Counted from the first letter of the stretch, positions 24,928-33,400 are shown. The stretch: 63,110 nucleotides of DNA from Dyella silvatica (GCF_026283955.1 NZ_JAPDPE010000013.1:1-63110); one strand, 5' to 3'. Numbers and translations: made by a program. Notes: a model not told the origin generated them from the sequence alone.

Positions 24928-26769
24928 TTAGCGAGCGGGGCCGATCACGCTTTTGTTGTCCAGCGTGCTCTGATCGGCCTCGCGATGTAGTTCCGCCAGG
25001 CGGGTCACGAACTCATCGACAAACACCTGCATGTTTGCCGTCACGGCTTTATTGCGAGTCAACAGATAGTTGTAGCCAAACAGCGCCGGGATGGCGACGA
25101 ACAAGCCCGCCACCGTCGCCAACAGCGCCGCTGAAATACCCGGCGCGATGGCGTTGATGTTGACGTCGCCTGCGGCGGCAATTGCCGCGAAGGTAATCAT
25201 CACGCCGACCACCGTGCCCAGCAGGCCAAGAAACGGGCCGCCGGAAATGGCGATGGTCAACATCACCATGGAGCGCGACAGCTTTTGGTTCTCGCGCACC
25301 AAGGTGGAGTCCATCACCGCGCGGATCGCCTCGATCGACTCCGACGCGATGATCAGGCGACCTTGGCCATCACGGCGGCGCCAGACTTCCTTGGCGCCAA
25401 CCTCATACAAGCGATAAAGCGAGGAGCCACCCAGTTCGCGCCGCACATTGGCTTGCTCGCCAGCATCGGCCAGGCCAAGCAAGTTGGTGCCAAGATCGCG
25501 GAAGCGATCGATAAAGCGCTCGTTGGCCGAACTCACCTGGCTGACATAGCGAGCCTTGTTAAACATCACCCACCAGGAGATCAGCGCCATCAGGATCAAG
25601 ATGCTGATGACCACCCAGGCGTCGACCGTGACCGACTTGACGATGATGCCGAAGTAACCAAAACCAAAGCCGGATTTCTTCTCGTCTTCGCCGTAGCTGA
25701 TCAATTTCGATTCGGCTGCCTGCGAGGTAGCGTCCACACTGATGAGCGCCAGCGGGCGTGCAATACGCGACAGGCGCAGCTCATCCATGTCGCCGAGAAA
25801 ATTCGCAAACGTCACCGCCGTCGGCGCCGCCGTAGCAGCCTGCACTTCGCCGCCAATGGTGGCCGGCGTGGTCAGTGCGGGCAGTGCCGCAGCCAAGCTG
25901 GCATACGACTGACCGTTGACATACAGCATCACTTTGTCAGCCGTGGCGACCACTGCCACATGCGTCCACTGCCCGGCTTTCAACGGCTCACCGGTCGAGC
26001 TGCGCTGCACTTGATCGCCATCGACTTCGACAAACGGTGCGCCGCCGGTCAGGCCGATCAACAGAGCTTTGCCGTCCTGGCGATGGGCATACAACAAGGT
26101 CGGCGCATTCGGCACGCTGTCGACTTTGATCCAGGCGCTGAAGGTAAAGCCACCGGCCGCCGCCGTATTGAGTGAAGCACTGGCGGGCAAGGTAAGCATG
26201 GTGGCGCCATCGAAACGAGCGGCTTTGCCAGCAATCCCGCCATCGATCGTGCGCAGCCCGGCGCCTTGCGCCTGATTGGCATACGCGGTGGCATCTTTCG
26301 GCGGCGAACCCGCCGCCTCGCCAAAGTGATACACCAGGCTGTAATCGGGATCGAAGGTCGCCGCGCCGCTGCTCTGCGCCGGCGCCTTGGCATTGCCGTA
26401 ATACATCCATACGGTTTGCTGTGCGCTCGGTGCAAGATCGGTGGCGTCGAGCCAGATCTGCGCTACCCCCAGTACCGGATCGAAACTTTCGATCTGATAG
26501 TTCAACGGGGTTTTGCCATCGGCGGCGATAAAGCGGATATCCGCCCCGTCCTTAGCCACCCCGTCGAACTGGAAATTGCCGGCGTGCAGACGGATCAACA
26601 ACGGCATCCGCCCCAGCGCCTGGGTCACGTTGGCACCTTTGTTGGTGGTGTCGATCGTGATCGCTTTGCGGTACGACCAGTCGTCGTTCCACCAAGACGC
26701 ATCCGCAGCGGATGCCGCGCGTGGCAACCAGGCCAGGCATAGCAAGCATGCAAAGATCAGATAACGCAT
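24928..26769 (-). CDS. ExbB/TolQ motor subunit fused to periplasmic DUF2341 and LamG-like domains
   Basis: The 613-residue protein is a fusion. A signal peptide (YLIFACLLCLAWLPRAASA) precedes a DUF2341 domain at about residues 25-145 (WWNDDWSYRKAITID, QIWLDATDLAPSAQQTVWMYYGN). A concanavalin/LamG-like domain follows at about 150-345 (YSLVYHFGEAAGSPPKDATAY, FTFSAWIKVDS, WTHVAVVATADKVMLYVNGQ, MDELRLSRIARP). From about residue 370 comes a complete MotA/TolQ/ExbB part, with TM1 (AWVVISILILMALISWWVMF), a cytoplasmic loop, and two helices carrying GLLGTVVGVMITFAAI and LLATVAGLFVAIPALF. Ordinary ExbB is about 240 residues with only a tiny periplasmic tip. Here a carbohydrate-binding-like module of more than 300 residues projects into the periplasm. 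Its ligand is unknown. Confidence 0.9.
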   Translation of the reverse strand: MRYLIFACLLCLAWLPRAASAADASWWNDDWSYRKAITIDTTNKGANVTQALGRMPLLIRLHAGNFQFDGVAKDGADIRFIAADGKTPLNYQIESFDPVLGVAQIWLDATDLAPSAQQTVWMYYGNAKAPAQSSGAATFDPDYSLVYHFGEAAGSPPKDATAYANQAQGAGLRTIDGGIAGKAARFDGATMLTLPASASLNTAAAGGFTFSAWIKVDSVPNAPTLLYAHRQDGKALLIGLTGGAPFVEVDGDQVQRSSTGEPLKAGQWTHVAVVATADKVMLYVNGQSYASLAAALPALTTPATIGGEVQAATAAPTAVTFANFLGDMDELRLSRIARPLALISVDATSQAAESKLISYGEDEKKSGFGFGYFGIIVKSVTVDAWVVISILILMALISWWVMFNKARYVSQVSSANERFIDRFRDLGTNLLGLADAGEQANVRRELGGSSLYRLYEVGAKEVWRRRDGQGRLIIASESIEAIRAVMDSTLVRENQKLSRSMVMLTIAISGGPFLGLLGTVVGVMITFAAIAAAGDVNINAIAPGISAALLATVAGLFVAIPALFGYNYLLTRNKAVTANMQVFVDEFVTRLAELHREADQSTLDNKSVIGPAR

Positions 26770-26909
26770 TGTTCTTCAACCCCTGTACGAAATGAAACTG
26801 TGGTGGCGCCAGCATCTGTGCGCAGAAGCTGGCTTGAGAGGAGGGAGCACTCGCCGTAAGGCTTCACCCACTCCCAAGCTTCCCGCGCGTGCAAAGGAAG
26901 GCGCATGTC

Positions 26910-28541
26910 TTAGATCCCGGCCCTGACGCTGAACAACCACTGCCCGTCGTGGGCCTTGGTTCGCGTGCCGTCCTTCAGCGGATAGGCGTATTCCAGCTCG
27001 CCATTGACGTAACGGAACAAGGTAAAGCGCGTGCCGACACCGGTACTGAGCAAGTTGAAGCGGCCGCGCTGATCTTTCAGCGGGTCCATCAACTGCAGCC
27101 GCGAACCGTCGATAAAAAAGTGAAAGCGCCAATCGTTGACGAAAGGATCGTTGACCAGCCGCCCCAGCCACGCCGACAGCGACGGGCTGCGCAGCTCTGC
27201 CGAACCGATAACGCCATGGTCGGCGGTGTTTTCCGCCGATAGGTAACCGCGCACGGTGCTGGCACCGCCGGCGGCGAACTGTTCGCTCGATATCAGCGGC
27301 GAGTCGGCCCATTGCCCGCTGCCGCGCAACACCAGCGCATAGTCGCCGGTAAAGTAGCGGGTGTAATTGAGGTCGGTGCGCAGATAGATGAAATTCTCGC
27401 GCGCCTTATAACGCTGGTTATCAAACGCCAGGCCATCACTGCCCTGCCCGCGCCAGCCGAAATTGCCCGAAACACTCAGCCCGAAGCTGGACTTCTCACT
27501 GGAGCGCTGACCGCTATACGTCACGCTGAGCGGGTAGTAAGTGATCGGCGCGCGTGAGGTCTGTCCACCCAGGGTGATGTTCTGGTCGAAATGCTTGCGG
27601 CTGATGCCGAAAGAGATCGACTGACCGTAGGACCCCAGGGTGGAGAGCACGCGCGTGGCTTGCAGGCTCATCGCATTGCCTTTGCCTAAGACGGTGGTGC
27701 CGCCCAGCGTGTTCGCGTTGCTATTGGACTTATAGCCCGAGCCGAGCAAGCTCCATTGGTCGCTCAATGGCGCCAGGTATGAAAGCGCATAGACTTCGGC
27801 CGAATCGCGATTCTGCGGCGCCACGATATAGGTGGCCGAAATCGAGTGACCCAGCTGCCATAAATTGTCGTAGCGCACGTTGGCAATGGTGCGCAGCTCC
27901 GGCGTATCGGCACTGTGATCATTGTTTACCGTGACGCTGCCATGCAGCGGATAGGTATCGTCGACCTTCAGCGTGACATCCATCGTCTGCGGCAAGGCGC
28001 CGGGCTTGAGCAGCGGCACGACCTGCTGCCCCGGCTGCCGGTTGACCTGCGCCAGCTGCGCCTGTGCCTGATTGAAATTAGGCACGCCGCCTTCGGCCAG
28101 GGCCGGTACCGCATCGCGAATGGCTTGCGGCGAGTGATACTTGGCCCCTTCCACGCGAACCCGGCCAATGGTGTTCTCCACCACTTGCAGCAGGATCACC
28201 CCTCCCTTGACCTGTTGCGGCGGCACTTCGACCACGACGGACTGATAGCCCTTGGCCTGATAGACCTTTTGCAAGGCATCGCGCGCCGCGTGTACCTCGT
28301 TGAGGCTACGCCCGGGCCCAAGAAAGGGCTCCACCGTGCTTTCGATATCTAGCGCATCGAGCAGCGTATTGCCACGCACCAGATACTCGTTGACCTCGAA
28401 CGTGGCAGGCGCCTCCGCGGAGGGGCTGGCCGCGGCCGCCGGGGCATTCTGCGCCCCGGCCAGACCCGGCACGCCGAGCAGCAGACCGATAGCCAGCACC
28501 AGCGGATGCCGCAAGCTCATTCGCCATCCGTTGATCCCATG
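26910..28541 (-). CDS. Two-partner secretion outer-membrane transporter (TpsB/FhaC/ShlB family)
   Basis: The protein belongs to the Omp85/TpsB superfamily, which exports TpsA proteins through the outer membrane. A signal peptide (MSLRHPLVLAIGLLLGVPGLAGA) is followed by two POTRA domains (FEVNEYLVRGNTLLD...LEDA-type helix, then ILLQVVENTIGRVRVEGAKYHSPQAI). After them comes a 16-stranded barrel with the conserved GASTVRGYL motif in the loop-6 position and a final strand QWLFSVRAGI. The open frame reaches 28718 (GTG without a ribosome-binding site). I prefer the ATG at 28541 with GGAA upstream; ATGs at 28556 and 28520 are also possible. It heads the minus-strand array that ends with tpsA and is its presumed specific partner. 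Confidence 0.9.
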   Translation of the reverse strand, partial: HGINGWRMSLRHPLVLAIGLLLGVPGLAGAQNAPAAAASPSAEAPATFEVNEYLVRGNTLLDALDIESTVEPFLGPGRSLNEVHAARDALQKVYQAKGYQSVVVEVPPQQVKGGVILLQVVENTIGRVRVEGAKYHSPQAIRDAVPALAEGGVPNFNQAQAQLAQVNRQPGQQVVPLLKPGALPQTMDVTLKVDDTYPLHGSVTVNNDHSADTPELRTIANVRYDNLWQLGHSISATYIVAPQNRDSAEVYALSYLAPLSDQWSLLGSGYKSNSNANTLGGTTVLGKGNAMSLQATRVLSTLGSYGQSISFGISRKHFDQNITLGGQTSRAPITYYPLSVTYSGQRSSEKSSFGLSVSGNFGWRGQGSDGLAFDNQRYKARENFIYLRTDLNYTRYFTGDYALVLRGSGQWADSPLISSEQFAAGGASTVRGYLSAENTADHGVIGSAELRSPSLSAWLGRLVNDPFVNDWRFHFFIDGSRLQLMDPLKDQRGRFNLLSTGVGTRFTLFRYVNGELEYAYPLKDGTRTKAHDGQWLFSVRAGI

Positions 28542-28559
28542 CATGCGGCGTTCCATCTC

Positions 28560-29093
28560 TACATCGGCTGGTTTCAGCGAAGCCACCGAAGCTAACGCCG
28601 GATTGATAACCGTACGGCGACAGTCATGTGTCGACTTGGCCAAATCGGCGTGCCGTGTAATCCGGGACGCCCTCGCCCGCCAAATCTCGATTTGTTGTGG
28701 CCCTATTTGCTTTGGCACGCGACCATCATCCCCAACGGGCGGTGTTGTCCCGCACCGCTCTCAAGCCGAACCACCCCCAACACGCCGTCATGCGACGACT
28801 GACACCCGGCGTGCAAGTAATTAGTGGGCATCCAATGCCCGTCACTCACGTCCATGCAGGGATAGACAGCCCGCTTATGGGGCGACTGAACTCAAGTCAC
28901 AAAAAATTCACGCAGAAGGGCTTTCTGCTCGATATACACCGAACCCTGACATGTCAGTGTCATGTAAATGGTCACGCTTCACATCGTCGTCACAGTTACG
29001 ACCGGCATGGCGTGACGAGCAAGACCAGCCGCGACTCACTCGCCGCCCGCAGGTATGGCAAGCGCATAAAGAAAGGCCGAGGCGGCAACGGTC
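28560..29093. other. Long 5' region of the tpsB array
   Basis: No credible coding sequence is seen in this gap of about 530 bp. It contains the motif at 28884-28910 that is shared with the tpsA upstream region. A CAGTGTCATGT-type sequence near 28953 is part of the imperfect inverted repeat TGACATGTCAGTGTCATG. The length of the region suggests a leader or several regulatory sites ahead of tpsB. Confidence 0.5.
28884..28910 (-). promoter_or_regulatory. Motif shared with the tpsA upstream region (tpsB copy)
   Basis: The plus-strand reading is GACTGAAC, five variable bases, GTCAC, A, AAAAATTCA. Apart from a one-base difference in the first spacer and the single base after GTCAC, it is identical to the element at 20808-20833. 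Both copies sit upstream of, and in the same orientation as, a two-partner-secretion gene. Confidence 0.55.
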
Positions 29094-29966
29094 TTATCGT
29101 TGGACGGCATGCAAAGCAGGGCCAGGGCGAACGCGATCCATCCAGTCGGCGATGTCGCCGACCACCTGCGCTTCGATCCCGTAGTAGCCATGCGGCGTCA
29201 ACGACCCGCACGCCTTATGCGAGCGGTCGATGCCGCCAGTGACATAGAGCACGCGCACGCTGGCGGCGTGCGACATCGCGCTGGCAATGCACGGGGCATC
29301 CCCTGGCGGCGCGACATCGCAATGATCATCACGGTTGGCAACCACCAGTGCGGGCACTCGCACATCTTGGGGATGGGCCTGGAACACGGTTTCGTGACTA
29401 CCGCCCAGCCGTGACACCGATTCGGTCAACACGACACCCGCCAACTGATCGGCAGCAAGATGAGCTGCACCGTTCATCGCCGCGATCGAACCCTGGCTAG
29501 TGCCCAGCAAGAAAACCCGCCCCACCGATTTCGTGTGTACAAAGGCGACCAGATCCTCGACCAGGGCCGCGTATTCGGGCGAGCTGCGCAGTCCACGCAG
29601 GTTGTCGCCATCGAGTGCATCTGGAATAAGCACCGCATAACCTCGATTCACCCACAGGCTGCGCGTGCGCACGACAAAATTGTCGTCATGCCGCAGATTG
29701 CCATGGCGTTCGATGCCGACGTTGCCCGCACCACCGGGCAACATGACGATGACCGCTTTGGGATGATCGGGAGCGACGTACAACACTCGTTGCTGCTCGC
29801 CGCTGCGCAGCGGCAGATCGAATACCTGCTCATTAGGTATCGCCGATGGACCGCTGCCCGGCGCGTGATCACTCGCGCCGCCCGCTACGGATGAGTGCGC
29901 GTACACCATCTCGACAAGCGCCAATGCCATGACGACTGAAACGAGGCATTGCATGATCCGGTTCAT
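29094..29966 (-). CDS. Secreted alpha/beta-hydrolase
   Basis: The ATG at 29966 gives a signal peptide (MNRIMQCLVSVVMALALVEMVYAHS); the open frame extends to 30014. The fold markers are a strand and oxyanion region AVIVMLPGGAGNVG, the nucleophile elbow GTSQGS (Ser), an acid-bearing loop VANRDDHCDVAPPG and a late His (SHKACGSLTPHGYYG). The complete Ser-Asp-His triad suggests an active esterase, lipase or peptidase. Cysteines in the CDVAPPGDAPC loop probably form a disulphide, fitting a periplasmic or extracellular enzyme. It ends about 530 bp before tpsB in the same direction, so it is probably a separate unit. The substrate is unknown. Confidence 0.75.
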   Translation of the reverse strand: MNRIMQCLVSVVMALALVEMVYAHSSVAGGASDHAPGSGPSAIPNEQVFDLPLRSGEQQRVLYVAPDHPKAVIVMLPGGAGNVGIERHGNLRHDDNFVVRTRSLWVNRGYAVLIPDALDGDNLRGLRSSPEYAALVEDLVAFVHTKSVGRVFLLGTSQGSIAAMNGAAHLAADQLAGVVLTESVSRLGGSHETVFQAHPQDVRVPALVVANRDDHCDVAPPGDAPCIASAMSHAASVRVLYVTGGIDRSHKACGSLTPHGYYGIEAQVVGDIADWMDRVRPGPALHAVQR

Positions 29967-30149
29967 GAGGTAGCTCGATGCATGGGCTGATAACCGCCCG
30001 CATCTTGATCGCAACCCGAAGACATCTCAAATCGACTGCGTTTATTTCAGCGATATCCATCGGCCATCGCTCCGCCTCGTTAAGCAACCATCGCGCATAT
30101 CCGGCGGGCCTACCTGCCCAGCCCGAAGTTGGCCAAGACAGATCGAAGG

Positions 30150-30827
30150 CTATACCGCTTCTGCCCACTGCAGGCCCGAAGGCAACGCTGCCGGGCCAAA
30201 CACAAAATGAAGTACCCGGCGATGTCCGGGAATGACTGCTTTACTCGACGAGTGAATCAGCAAAGGCCGCAGGGCGACCGCCCCACCGCGCGGAACCACG
30301 CAGCGGTATCTCCCTTTAGCGGCATGCTCGCGAATCTGAGCCGCGGAAAGCCGGCCCAATCGATGCGACCCCGGAACAACCTCAAGCGGCCCGGTATGTT
30401 CGGCGTCGGTATCGAGCTGCAAGCGGACAATGAGCAGCGATTCCAGAATTGAGCATGGCGGTTGAACAAACAGCACGCCTTCTTTCTGCGACCACCCTGA
30501 CCAACCGGCAACGAGCTGCCGTTGAAGCACGGGAATACTTAAATCCTGATGTGGCGCGACCAACCAGTTGGCCGCCGGGCTCTTGCAAAACACATTGCAT
30601 TGCACCGCGACAAACGCATCTCCAAGCAAACCCTTTAAATCGGGGTGTCGCTGGATCGTCGTCGCTGCGCCAGCGAAAGGCTCGAGGGCAAGAAGCCGCC
30701 GTGATCCTGCGCTACTTGGTTGCAGCGCATCGACCTGCTGTGTGAGCAAGTCGCATTCGGCATCCGTCATCAGAGATGGCAGTAGCGCGAACCCGCGAAT
30801 ATCCAGGCAAGTGGAGTCAGTGCTCAT
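30150..30827 (-). CDS. Phytanoyl-CoA dioxygenase (PhyH)-family protein
   Basis: The protein is a 225-residue Fe(II)/2-oxoglutarate dioxygenase. The metal triad is visible as HQD (His93, Asp95) and His192 in LLIHSSSKAV. Arg in GHRRVLHFVFG lies where 2-oxoglutarate is bound, and TGPLEVVPGSHRLGRL is the typical PhyH strand. It has no signal peptide, so it acts in the cytoplasm. Small-molecule hydroxylation is the family role, but the substrate cannot be read from sequence. It is transcribed in the same direction as the downstream secreted hydrolase and the upstream XRE regulator, with gaps of about 180 and 95 bp. Confidence 0.82.
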   Translation of the reverse strand: MSTDSTCLDIRGFALLPSLMTDAECDLLTQQVDALQPSSAGSRRLLALEPFAGAATTIQRHPDLKGLLGDAFVAVQCNVFCKSPAANWLVAPHQDLSIPVLQRQLVAGWSGWSQKEGVLFVQPPCSILESLLIVRLQLDTDAEHTGPLEVVPGSHRLGRLSAAQIREHAAKGRYRCVVPRGGAVALRPLLIHSSSKAVIPGHRRVLHFVFGPAALPSGLQWAEAV

Positions 30828-30922
30828 CCGGTCCGGCTCATCGATGTCATCTGTGCACGGTCAGCGGCAGGTTCATCGGGCGGCCCCGTGCATCCATTAA
30901 CAATGCGCACATTGACCTGTTC

Positions 30923-31774
30923 TCAGATCGACATGTTCGAGGTGGACGTGGCGCTCAGGTCGGCGCTTGCCAAGGCTCGGCAAAACTCACTAGTCGCATC
31001 GTCCATCGGAAAGCAGCACTCGATATGCAGCTCGTCAATGGTCACGTCACGTGGCGTGCCGAAGGTCGTCACGGTGGAGAAGAAACTCAGTTCGTGAGCG
31101 TCGCGCCTGAGCACGGTGGTCAGCAACGGCGAAGGCGCCGTATCCAGTTCACGGGTACGCCAGCGCAGCGGCACCCCGGGATAGCCCAATATCTCGTCGA
31201 GCAGCATGCGCGCCTTGGTATCTGAGGGTGTCGCGGCCACCGCGCTATGCAGGTGACGCACAAGATGGCCTGCAACCTCCTCCCAGTTCGCCACCGCCGG
31301 ACGAAAATCGTTCGGATCGAAGATTTGCCGCAGCATGTTCTGATGCACGCTGGGCCGGCCACGCATGACAAAGTTGCCCACCCGCGCCGCCGCGTCATTG
31401 GCCATCAGCACATCCCAATGCCGGTTAAGAAGAAAGGCCGGATAAGGCTCTTGCTGCGCGAGAATGCATTCAATGGCGCGCCGCACCTGGGCTAGCCCGG
31501 GTGTACCCAGGCCAGTCTCGGGATATTTCGGCGCATACCCGGCAGCCATCAGCAAGGCATTGCGTTCACGCAAGGGCACGTCGAGCACATCGGCCAGACG
31601 CGTCACCATGTCGCGGCTTGGTTGCGCCTTTCCGGTTTCGACATAACTGAGGTGTCGCGCCGATACCCCTGCCTCCAGAGCCAGGTCGAGCTGGCTAAGC
31701 CGCCGCGCCGCCCGCCATTCGCGCAGCAAGCTGCCTACGTGAGAAGCAAGGGAAGGCATCGAAGGTGAGTCCAT
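30923..31774 (-). CDS. XRE-family regulator with MmyB-like sensor domain
   Basis: The N-terminal helix-turn-helix is at about residues 10-70 (LREWRAARRLSQLDLALEAGVSARHLSYVETGKAQPSRDMVTRLADVL). The C-terminal domain (YPAFLLNRHWDVLMANDAAARV ... NMLRQIFDPNDFRPAVANWEEVAGHLVRHLH) is the MmyB-type ligand-binding module, a PAS-like fold thought to bind fatty-acid-like ligands. It is divergent from the hydrolase gene at 31962. A perfect palindrome at 31861-31879 lies between the two. The simplest reading is autoregulation plus control of that hydrolase by a small-molecule ligand. Confidence 0.88.
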   Translation of the reverse strand: MDSPSMPSLASHVGSLLREWRAARRLSQLDLALEAGVSARHLSYVETGKAQPSRDMVTRLADVLDVPLRERNALLMAAGYAPKYPETGLGTPGLAQVRRAIECILAQQEPYPAFLLNRHWDVLMANDAAARVGNFVMRGRPSVHQNMLRQIFDPNDFRPAVANWEEVAGHLVRHLHSAVAATPSDTKARMLLDEILGYPGVPLRWRTRELDTAPSPLLTTVLRRDAHELSFFSTVTTFGTPRDVTIDELHIECCFPMDDATSEFCRALASADLSATSTSNMSI

Positions 31775-31860
31775 GGCACTCAGATCTCAGGCAAGGGGTT
31801 AAGCGCAAGCAAGAGCCCATCTACATCGCGCCATGCATGCAGCGCCGTCCAGCGGAAGAC

Positions 31861-31879
31861 TATGACCTGCGAGGTCATA
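31861..31879. promoter_or_regulatory. Perfect inverted repeat, candidate XRE/MmyB operator
   Basis: TATGACCT-GCG-AGGTCATA is a perfect 8-bp inverted repeat with a 3-bp centre. It lies 87 bp before the regulator start and about 80 bp before the hydrolase start. Its size and its position between divergent genes fit a dimeric helix-turn-helix operator. Confidence 0.65.
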
Positions 31880-31961
31880 TATCCATAACCTCCCAGGGTA
31901 TGGCGAGGCGGCAGCGAGATGCCCGAGCATCAGCTACCTGCATAACATTGGAGACATGAAA

Positions 31962-32957
31962 ATGAATCGCCGAGCATTTCTTCGCATGACGGCCAGTACG
32001 ATCACCGCTGGCGCGCTCGCCGGATGCATGGCACATATAAGCTCGCGCGAACCCAGGGTTGTGTCGGCCAAGCCCGGCGAAACCATGGATGTTTCGGCCT
32101 TCCATGCCTCACGCCGCTACGCTGAAACTCGTTTCGGCAACATAGCCTACGTTGAGCGGGGAACCAGCGAGGCTGCCGCGCTCTTTCTTCACGGCTTTCC
32201 GCTCAATGGTTTTCAATGGCGCGGCGCGCTGGATCGGCTGTCGCCCTATCGCCGCTGTATCGCACCAGACTTTCTCGGCTTGGGTTATACCCAGGTCGCC
32301 GCCGGTCAAAGCGTGGCGCCACCCGCGCAGGTCGAGATGCTGGCGGCGCTGCTGGACCAGCTTGCCATCTCCGCCGTCGACCTGGTCGCGAATGACAGTG
32401 GCGGTGCGATCGCCCAGCTCTTTGTCACCCAGTACCCGCAACGGGTACGCACGCTGATGTTGACGAATTGCGATGTAGAAAATGACAGCCCACCCGCCGC
32501 CGTGGTGCCCCTGATTGCTCAAGCCCGGGCCGGCAGGTTCGCCGACGAGACACTTCTTCCCCAACTGATGGACAAGCATCTGGCGCGATCGGCCCAGGGC
32601 CTGGGAGGCCAGTGCTATGCCTATCCGGACCATCCCGCCGACGAGACGATCGAGTGCTATCTCGCACCGCTACTCAGTTCTGCTGCACGAAAAGCGCAGA
32701 CCAATGCCTACGCACTGGGACTTGACCCTAACCCTTTGGCCGGAATCGAGCCGGCACTCAAGCGCTGCCGCGTACCGACTCGTATCGTCTGGGGAACCAG
32801 CGACACCCTCTTCTCGCAAGCAAGCCCCGACTATCTCGCGCGTACCTTGCCCAACTCACGCGGTGTACGACGGGTTGCCGGAGCGAAGTTGTTTTTCCCG
32901 GAAGAATTTCCTCAACTTATCGCCGAGGAAGCACAGCGCCTGTGGGAGATGGCCTAG
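31962..32957 (+). CDS. Tat-exported lipoprotein alpha/beta-hydrolase (haloalkane dehalogenase-like)
   Basis: The ATG at 31962 (GGAG eight bases upstream) starts MNRRAFLRMTASTITAGALAGC. This combines a twin-arginine motif with a lipobox, so the folded enzyme is probably exported by Tat and anchored by lipid. The hydrolase core shows LFLHGFPLNGFQWRG (oxyanion HG) and a nucleophile elbow VANDSGGAIAQ in which the nucleophile position is Asp, as in dehalogenases and epoxide hydrolases. The acid loop is WGTSDTLF. At the expected catalytic His position the sequence reads GAKLFFPEEFP, with no His visible there. It may belong to a subfamily lacking the usual triad. It is divergent from, and likely controlled by, the MmyB-type regulator. 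Confidence 0.8.
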   Translation: MNRRAFLRMTASTITAGALAGCMAHISSREPRVVSAKPGETMDVSAFHASRRYAETRFGNIAYVERGTSEAAALFLHGFPLNGFQWRGALDRLSPYRRCIAPDFLGLGYTQVAAGQSVAPPAQVEMLAALLDQLAISAVDLVANDSGGAIAQLFVTQYPQRVRTLMLTNCDVENDSPPAAVVPLIAQARAGRFADETLLPQLMDKHLARSAQGLGGQCYAYPDHPADETIECYLAPLLSSAARKAQTNAYALGLDPNPLAGIEPALKRCRVPTRIVWGTSDTLFSQASPDYLARTLPNSRGVRRVAGAKLFFPEEFPQLIAEEAQRLWEMA

Positions 32958-33085
32958 ACGCCTTGGTGGCCATCAAGCTGGAGGCGGCAGCGCGGGAGGT
33001 CATGGCGGTTGTGTCTGCTGAGGCTGCTGGTTTCTTTCGGAATACGGGAAGGGCCTCGAATCGAAAGCCGGCATAACCACGGAAA

Positions 33086-33400
33086 TCACGATTCGGAGTA
33101 GCGCTTGAGCCCGCAGTGACAGCACTCTTGGCGTGGCTCGCGTGGGTTACTTTCAAAACTTGAGCCACACCGCGGACATTTGAATGACCCCACCAGCATG
33201 CGAAGGTATAGGCACCCCACTGACCAAATGCCCAGGTACACGAGCAAGACAGCGCCAGTAACCGCCAACGTCTGACGCGAAGCCACGTCAGGTACGATTA
33301 GCGTGACAGCAATAGGAAGCGTCATCCCGCTAAGAAACCAGGCGAGCATGAACCGATGAACACGCTTGATGGCCTTCCACTGCGCCGTATATATGCCCAT
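33086..33400 (-). CDS. Small membrane protein with C-terminal zinc ribbon
   Basis: The strong ribosome-binding site TAAGGAGG just before the ATG at 33400 fixes the start (the frame extends to 33433). The protein of 104 residues has two membrane helices (FMLAWFLSGMTLPIAVTLIV and LAVTGAVLLVYLGIWSVGCLYL). A cytoplasmic tail follows with CPRCGSSFESNPREPRQECCHCG, a CxxC-CxxC pair expected to bind zinc. Its function is unknown. It is monocistronic and on the opposite strand to the upstream hydrolase. Confidence 0.65.
   Translation of the reverse strand: MGIYTAQWKAIKRVHRFMLAWFLSGMTLPIAVTLIVPDVASRQTLAVTGAVLLVYLGIWSVGCLYLRMLVGSFKCPRCGSSFESNPREPRQECCHCGLKRYSES

Noticed and set aside
26776-27312. 178-codon minus-strand ORF inside tpsB
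   Set aside because: It is an out-of-frame Arg/Ala-rich shadow of tpsB.
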